A stretch of 19,267 nt of DNA from an uncultured Alphaproteobacteria bacterium (GTDB lineage Bacteria; Pseudomonadota; Alphaproteobacteria; Reyranellales; Reyranellaceae): positions 1 through 19,267 of the forward strand of contig CAIYWM010000350.1 in assembly GCA_903929895.1 (NCBI GenBank), given 5' to 3'. The stretch's first letter is position 1; each line of letters starts with the position of its first letter. Positions 15,599-19,267 of the stretch are shown here, in pieces. A program made the translations under genes and the position numbers. The notes under the pieces are model-generated. The model searched no databases, was not told where the DNA came from, and was given only the letters and a program-made list of their open reading frames with translations.

Positions 15599-16565
15599 AC
15601 CACGCGGCCTCGGCCGCGGACTGTCCGCCTTGCTGGGTGACGACGAAGTCGCCTCGGCCGTGACACCCGCCGCGCCCGTTGCGGCAGCGCCGTCCCCGCC
15701 GGCCTCTGCGCCAGCCGGGCCGACCGAGGCCGAGCCGGCGCGCGCCTCTTCCGGCAAGTTGCCGCCGCTCACCCTGCCGATCGGCCAGCTGAAGCCCGGC
15801 AAGATGCAGCCGCGCACCAGCTTCGAGGGCATCGAGATGCTGGTGGAGTCGGTCCGGGAATACGGCCTCCTGCAACCGATACTTGTGCGTCCGCTGCGCG
15901 ACTCGGCCGACAGCTACGAGATCATCGCCGGCGAACGGCGCTGGCGGGCGGCGCAGAAGGCCCAGCTCCATGACGTGCCGGTCGTCATCCGCACGATCGA
16001 CGACAGGGACGCGCTGCAGATCGGCCTGGTCGAGAACCTGCAGCGTTCCGACCTGACCGCGATCGACGAGGCGCAGGGCTACAAGCGGCTGGTCGAAGAG
16101 TACAGCCACACCCAGGAGGACCTGGCGCGCATGATGGGCCGTAGCCGGCCGCACATCGCCAACACGTTGCGCCTGCTCGACCTTCCGCCGCCGGTTCAGG
16201 AAATGGTGCGGGACGGCGCACTTTCCGCCGGCCAGGCGCGTACACTGATCGGTGTACCTGACCCCCTGGCGATGGCGCAGCGGGCCATCGCCGAGAAGCT
16301 GACCGTGCGCGATCTCGAGCGTCTCGCCGGCGAGACCAAGACGAAAGCCAAGCCCGGCAGCGCCGGCAAGACCAGGGCCGGCGGTGCCGCCGGTGGCGCG
16401 GCCAAGAGTGCCGACACGAAGGCGCTGGAAAGGCGCCTCGAGGAGGCGCTCGGTCTCAAGGTCGATCTCACATTGCGCGGCCTCGGCGAGCAGAGCGTGC
16501 TGACCCTGGAAATCCGCGACTTCGATCAGCTCGACACGGTCGTCGACAAACTCACGCGGCGTTAG
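15582..16565 (+). CDS. parB: Chromosome partitioning protein ParB (Spo0J)
   Basis: ParB binds parS and spreads as a CTP-fuelled DNA clamp. The 327-residue product begins PRGLGRGLSALLGDD, the ParA-contacting N-terminal motif. An Ala/Pro-rich linker (about 24-58) leads to the CTPase domain with GERRWRAA at 117-124 and ENLQRSDLTAIDEA at 151-164. The helix-turn-helix is near 176-199 (HTQEDLARMMGRSRPHIANT). After a Lys/Gly/Ala-rich linker (about 252-276) comes the C-terminal dimerisation domain. The ATG at 15582 overlaps parA. No terminator is visible in the 58 bp before rutB, so read-through into the rut genes is possible. Confidence 0.95.
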   Translation: MSQPPKPRGLGRGLSALLGDDEVASAVTPAAPVAAAPSPPASAPAGPTEAEPARASSGKLPPLTLPIGQLKPGKMQPRTSFEGIEMLVESVREYGLLQPILVRPLRDSADSYEIIAGERRWRAAQKAQLHDVPVVIRTIDDRDALQIGLVENLQRSDLTAIDEAQGYKRLVEEYSHTQEDLARMMGRSRPHIANTLRLLDLPPPVQEMVRDGALSAGQARTLIGVPDPLAMAQRAIAEKLTVRDLERLAGETKTKAKPGSAGKTRAGGAAGGAAKSADTKALERRLEEALGLKVDLTLRGLGEQSVLTLEIRDFDQLDTVVDKLTRR

Positions 16566-16623
16566 CGGTTCGACGATCTGGTCAGGTTCTTGCTGGACTC
16601 CGTGACGCACAACGGAAGGTCCC

Positions 16624-17394
16624 ATGGAAACCGGTCCAAAGCCCGTCAGCTACTTCTCGCCCGACGATCCCGCCGCGCGCCGGCTCGAGGCGCGACCCGA
16701 GCCGATGCTGATCAAGCCATCGGAAACCGCGCTGATCATCGTCGACATGCAGAACGCCTATGCCTCGCCCGGCGGCTATCTCGATCTCGCGGGATTCGAC
16801 ATCTCGGGCGCCGCGCCCGCGATCGAAAAGATCCGCGAGGCCGCGGCGGCGGCGCGTGCCGCCGGCATTCCCGTGATCTATTTCCAGAACGGCTGGGATC
16901 CCGACTATGTCGAGGCCGGCGGCCCGGGCTCGCCCAACTGGCACAAGTCGAACGCCATGAAGACGATGCGTGCGCGCCCCGAACTGCAGGGCAAGCTCCT
17001 GGCCAAGGGCGGCTGGGACTACGAGCTCGTGGACGCATTGCCGCCGCAGAAGGGCGACATCGTCATTTCCAAGCCGCGCTATAGCGCCTTCTACAACACC
17101 AACCTCGACAGTGTCCTGCGCGCCCGCGGCATCCGCTCGCTGGTCTTCACTGGCGTCGCCACCAACGTCTGCGTGGAGTCGACTCTGCGCGACGGCTTCT
17201 TCCTCGAATATTTCGGCATCGTCCTGCACGACGCCACCCACCATGCCGGGCCCGACTACATCCAGAAGGCGTCGCTGTTCAACATCGAGAGCTTCTTCGG
17301 CTGGGTGTCGTCGGTCGAGGCGTTCCGCAATGCCCTGCAGGCCAATGCCCATCCTGGCCTCAACACGGCCCTCAACACGGAAGGACGAGACTGA
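16624..17394 (+). CDS. rutB: Ureidoacrylate amidohydrolase RutB
   Basis: RutB, an isochorismatase-fold hydrolase, cleaves (Z)-3-ureidoacrylate, the ring-opened product of uracil, releasing carbamate or ammonia and 3-aminoacrylate. The 256-residue product matches E. coli RutB over nearly its full length, as far as I can recall that sequence: [58 protein letters not shown]. The triad is D41, K150 and C183, each shifted by the same 17 positions from E. coli D24, K133 and C166, so the N-terminus carries about 17 extra residues. GGAAGG four bases before the ATG supports this start. The stop overlaps the rutC start (TGATG). Confidence 0.95.
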   Translation: METGPKPVSYFSPDDPAARRLEARPEPMLIKPSETALIIVDMQNAYASPGGYLDLAGFDISGAAPAIEKIREAAAAARAAGIPVIYFQNGWDPDYVEAGGPGSPNWHKSNAMKTMRARPELQGKLLAKGGWDYELVDALPPQKGDIVISKPRYSAFYNTNLDSVLRARGIRSLVFTGVATNVCVESTLRDGFFLEYFGIVLHDATHHAGPDYIQKASLFNIESFFGWVSSVEAFRNALQANAHPGLNTALNTEGRD

Positions 17395-17780
17395 TGCCCA
17401 TGAAGCCCGTGATCCCGCCCGGCACCGGCAAGACGCTGGCGCCCTATTCGCCCGGCGTGGTGGCCGACGGCATCGTCTACGTCTCCGGCACCCTGCCGCT
17501 CGATGCCGACACCAACGTGGTGCATGTTGGCGATCCGACCGCGCAGACGCATCATGTGCTGAAGACCATCCAGTCGGTGATCGAAGCCGCCGGCGGCACC
17601 ATGGCCGACGTCACCTTCAATTCGATCTTCCTCACCGACTGGGCGCACTACGCCGCCATCAACGCCGTCTATGCGCAGTATTTTCCGGGCGACAAGCCCG
17701 CGCGCTACTGCATCCAGTGCGGCCTGGTGAAGAAGGACGCGCTGATCGAGATCGCGACCGTCGCGCATATCGGCAAGTGA
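17394..17780 (+). CDS. rutC: RutC, 3-aminoacrylate deaminase (RidA family)
   Basis: RutC belongs to the RidA/YjgF family of enamine/imine deaminases and acts after RutB in uracil breakdown. The 128-residue product is full length, with [35 protein letters not shown] and [20 protein letters not shown], close to E. coli RutC including the Arg of the PAR motif that binds the substrate carboxylate. The start overlaps rutB by one base. Its last codons (IGK and stop) lie in the first copy of a 14-bp tandem repeat whose second copy supplies the rutD start. Confidence 0.95.
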   Translation: MPMKPVIPPGTGKTLAPYSPGVVADGIVYVSGTLPLDADTNVVHVGDPTAQTHHVLKTIQSVIEAAGGTMADVTFNSIFLTDWAHYAAINAVYAQYFPGDKPARYCIQCGLVKKDALIEIATVAHIGK

Positions 17781-17796
17781 TCATCGGCAAGTGATC
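17769..17796. repeat. 14-bp tandem duplication at the rutC/rutD junction
   Basis: ATCGGCAAGTGATC occurs twice head to tail, at 17769-17782 and 17783-17796. The first copy contains the rutC TGA stop and the second contains the GTG start used for rutD. Without the duplication the rutC stop and rutD GTG would overlap (AAGTGATC). It looks like a recent slippage or misalignment event. Confidence 0.9.
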
Positions 17797-18573
17797 TGCG
17801 ACGTTCACCCAAGCGAACGGCCCGGGGGAGCGACGGTTCTGCTGTCGGCCGGCCTCGGCGGCGCGGCCGGCTACTGGACGCCGCAGCTCGCCGCCCTCAC
17901 CGCCCGCTATCGCGTCATCACCTACGATCAGAGCGGCACCGGCCGGGCGCGCGCGACGCGGCTTCCCGCGGGCTACGCCATCTCGGATATGGCCGACGAG
18001 GTCCTCGCGATCCTCGATGCGACGTCGACCAAGAGCTGCCACTTCGTCGGTCACGCGCTGGGCGGCCTCGCGGGCGTCGACCTGGCGCTGCGCCATCCGG
18101 ACCGCGTGCGGTCCCTCACCATCGTCAACGGCTGGGCGACGGCCGATGCCCATACGCGGCGCTGCTTCGAGATTCGCGTCGCATTGCTGAAGGGCGCCGG
18201 TCCCGAAGCCTACGTCCGAGCCCAGCCGATCTTCCTCTATCCCGCAACCTGGCTGGCGGCGAATGCGGAACGCATGGCGGCGGAGGACGCCCATGCGCTC
18301 TCCGGGTTCCAGGGCAGCGACAACCTGCTGCGCCGCATCGAGGCCCTGCTGCGCTTCGACGCCACAGCGCAGCTCGACGCATTGAAACTGCCGGTTCTGC
18401 TGTCGGCCGCCCGCGACGACGTGCTGGTGTCGTGCAGCCAGTCGGAGGCGCTGGCGGCGCGACTGCCTAACGCCCTTCTCGACGTGGCACCCTTCGGTGG
18501 GCACGGGCTCAACGTCACCGAGCCCGCGGCCTTCAATGCGTTGTTGCTGGGCTTTCTCGACCGTCAGGCCTGA
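17791..18573 (+). CDS. rutD: RutD, alpha/beta-hydrolase-fold aminoacrylate hydrolase
   Basis: RutD accelerates conversion of aminoacrylate to malonic semialdehyde in the Rut pathway. The 260-residue product resembles E. coli RutD: LLSAGLGGAAGYWTPQLAAL, YDQSGTGRA, FVGHALGGLAG, NGWATADAHTRRCFEIR, QPIFLYPATWLAANAERM, FQGSDNLLRRIEAL. The alpha/beta hydrolase elbow reads GHALG at 87-91, so the usual Ser nucleophile is Ala 89, as in E. coli RutD. The terminal GGHGLNVTEP keeps the conserved His. The GTG at 17791 is the only start near the family N-terminus; it lies ten bases after rutC in the second copy of a tandem repeat, and no good Shine-Dalgarno sequence is visible. Confidence 0.92.
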   Translation: MICDVHPSERPGGATVLLSAGLGGAAGYWTPQLAALTARYRVITYDQSGTGRARATRLPAGYAISDMADEVLAILDATSTKSCHFVGHALGGLAGVDLALRHPDRVRSLTIVNGWATADAHTRRCFEIRVALLKGAGPEAYVRAQPIFLYPATWLAANAERMAAEDAHALSGFQGSDNLLRRIEALLRFDATAQLDALKLPVLLSAARDDVLVSCSQSEALAARLPNALLDVAPFGGHGLNVTEPAAFNALLLGFLDRQA

Positions 18574-18590
18574 TCGCTTCAGAAGCCTGA
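18564..18590. terminator. Hairpin spanning both convergent stop codons (rutD / lipoprotein)
   Basis: TCAGGC (18564-18569) pairs with GCCTGA (18585-18590). Inside it CTGA pairs with TCAG, leaving a 5-base loop and a 2-base bulge. The stem includes the rutD TGA and the TGA of the minus-strand lipoprotein, only five bases apart. It may mark 3' ends on both strands, but no T-run flanks it. Confidence 0.4.
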
Positions 18591-19049
18591 CGCGACCGCG
18601 CGGTTGCCGCCCGTCACCCCGGCGCGGCCCTTGTCGGCCGACACTTCCGTTGCCGTGCATCTCGGATTGAGCGGCAGGCCTGGCCAGACGTCGACTTCGA
18701 GGAAGCGCGTTTCCCCCGGTGCGATATCGACGGTGGCCGCCTGGGCAGGCGTCTGGGTGAGCGGCGCGTAGCTGGGCGCGTTGCAGGTGATGACGTGCTG
18801 CCCGGGCGCGACCTCGACGCGGATCCAGGTCCTGCTGGCCAAGGAGCCGATCGGCTGTTGTTTGTCCGCCAGCGAGAACACCGCCTCAGACCCGAGAACC
18901 GAACTGCGATACAGGTACAGGGCGGCCTGACCCGGCGCTGGCGGGTCGAACCGCTTCCCCTCCCTGTCCGCTGCGGGCCCTGCCAGGGGCACGGTTGCGC
19001 AGGCGCTCAACAGGAACGACGTCGCTACCCAGAAATACAAAGCGCGCAC
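18579..19049 (-). CDS. Small lipoprotein, DUF2846-like
   Basis: This 156-residue protein has a short signal peptide ending in the lipobox LLSAC, so Cys 17 would be lipidated and the protein anchored to a membrane facing the periplasm. The mature part starts with a flexible ATVPLAGPAADREG stretch. A beta-rich domain follows, with AALYLYRSSVLGSEAVFSLA, IGSLASRTWIRVEVAPGQHV and APGETRFLEVDVWPG, the pattern of DUF2846-type proteins. Their function is not known to me. I chose GTG 19049 because GGAGAGGGA lies just upstream and the signal peptide begins there; the open frame upstream to 19229 runs antisense to the ferritin gene and is not coding. It is divergent from the encapsulated-ferritin gene, with 97 bp between them. 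Confidence 0.8.
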   Translation of the reverse strand: MRALYFWVATSFLLSACATVPLAGPAADREGKRFDPPAPGQAALYLYRSSVLGSEAVFSLADKQQPIGSLASRTWIRVEVAPGQHVITCNAPSYAPLTQTPAQAATVDIAPGETRFLEVDVWPGLPLNPRCTATEVSADKGRAGVTGGNRAVASGF

Positions 19050-19050
19050 G

Positions 19051-19059
19051 TCCCTCTCC
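19051..19059 (-). promoter_or_regulatory. Ribosome-binding site fixing the lipoprotein GTG start
   Basis: GGAGAGGGA on the minus strand is a strong Shine-Dalgarno sequence directly upstream of GTG 19049. It is the main reason for not extending the gene into the open frame beyond. Confidence 0.7.
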
Positions 19060-19146
19060 ACGGCAATTGCAATGACAGAGGCGCAACGGGACCGGCGCGA
19101 CGTCGTTCCCTGCGGAACCTGGCGCGCGATCGAACGTTGCTGCGCC

Positions 19147-19267
19147 ATGGCTAGTGAAACGCTGCACGAAGACCCGGCCAAGCTTGGTCCCGAGGTCATG
19201 GATCGCCATCGCGCGATCGCTTCCCTCATGGAAGAGCTGGAGGCCGTGGACTGGTATGACCAGCGCG
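19147..19267 (+). CDS. Encapsulated ferritin (EncFtn), N-terminal part, cut by window end
   Basis: The 40 visible residues include RHRAIASLMEELEAVDWYDQ, which matches from memory the first helix of the Rhodospirillum rubrum encapsulated ferritin (RHRAIVSVMEELEAVDWYDQ). EncFtn forms a ring of dimers, oxidises Fe(II) at sites shared between subunits, and is packaged inside an encapsulin nanocompartment that stores the iron. E29, E30, E32, W36 and Y37 here correspond to E31, E32, E34, W38 and Y39 there, including the ferroxidase Glu. The second helix with the other iron ligands, and any C-terminal encapsulin-targeting peptide, are outside the window. ATG 19147 fits the family N-terminus; an in-frame ATG at 19072 would add 25 unlikely residues. 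No clear Shine-Dalgarno sequence is visible. Confidence 0.8.
   Translation, partial: MASETLHEDPAKLGPEVMDRHRAIASLMEELEAVDWYDQR

Noticed and set aside
19072..19146. Upstream in-frame ATG extending the EncFtn gene by 25 residues
   Set aside because: The added residues are Arg/Cys-rich, have no ribosome-binding site and do not resemble EncFtn N-termini.
1..19267. CRISPR arrays, tRNA or rRNA genes, insertion sequences, integrases
   Set aside because: No regularly spaced repeats, no cloverleaf or rRNA-like stretch, and no transposase or integrase motif were found in reading either strand.

Overview
The window looks like chromosomal DNA of a high-GC alphaproteobacterium, probably Rhodospirillales- or Reyranella-like. 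This rests on the mnmE / mnmG-rsmG-parA-parB housekeeping block with parS sites, a GlnD with two ACT domains, TCATCCTGAG...CGAAGGAT dispersed palindromes of the kind common in alphaproteobacteria, and the start of an encapsulated-ferritin gene close to that of Rhodospirillum rubrum. No database search was possible, so the taxon is an inference.

Layout. 1-210: gene-free DNA with a REP-like inverted repeat. 211-3003 (-): glnD, the nitrogen sensor. 3047-5645 (+): a tight three-gene run of a signal-less periplasmic-binding-protein-fold protein, a small secreted helix-hairpin-helix protein, and mnmE. 5793-11617 (-): a vitamin B12 import locus, read right to left as promoter, cobalamin riboswitch, btuB, a Tat-type nitrilase-fold hydrolase, a 114-bp palindrome, then btuF-btuC-btuD with ATGA overlaps. 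11681-16565 (+): histidine phosphatase, mnmG, rsmG, parA and parB, with two perfect 16-bp parS sites inside the coding sequences of mnmG and rsmG. 16624-18573 (+): rutB-rutC-rutD of the Rut pyrimidine-degradation pathway, without rutA, rutE or rutF in view. 18579-19049 (-): a small lipoprotein. 19147 to the window end (+): the N-terminus of an encapsulated ferritin (EncFtn).

How the genes work together. MnmE and MnmG jointly modify the wobble uridine of certain tRNAs, and RsmG methylates 16S rRNA. ParA, ParB and the local parS sites form the chromosome-segregation centre. BtuB (outer membrane), BtuF (periplasm) and BtuCD (inner membrane) make a complete corrinoid import route, with the riboswitch shutting off btuB when B12 is plentiful. 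RutB, RutC and RutD handle the intermediate steps after ring opening of uracil.

The points most worth following are the EncFtn gene cut by the right edge (an encapsulin shell gene may lie just outside), the Tat-exported amidase-like enzyme co-transcribed with btuB under B12 control, and the B12 locus sitting between mnmE and mnmG. No rRNA, tRNA, CRISPR array, transposase or integrase was seen.
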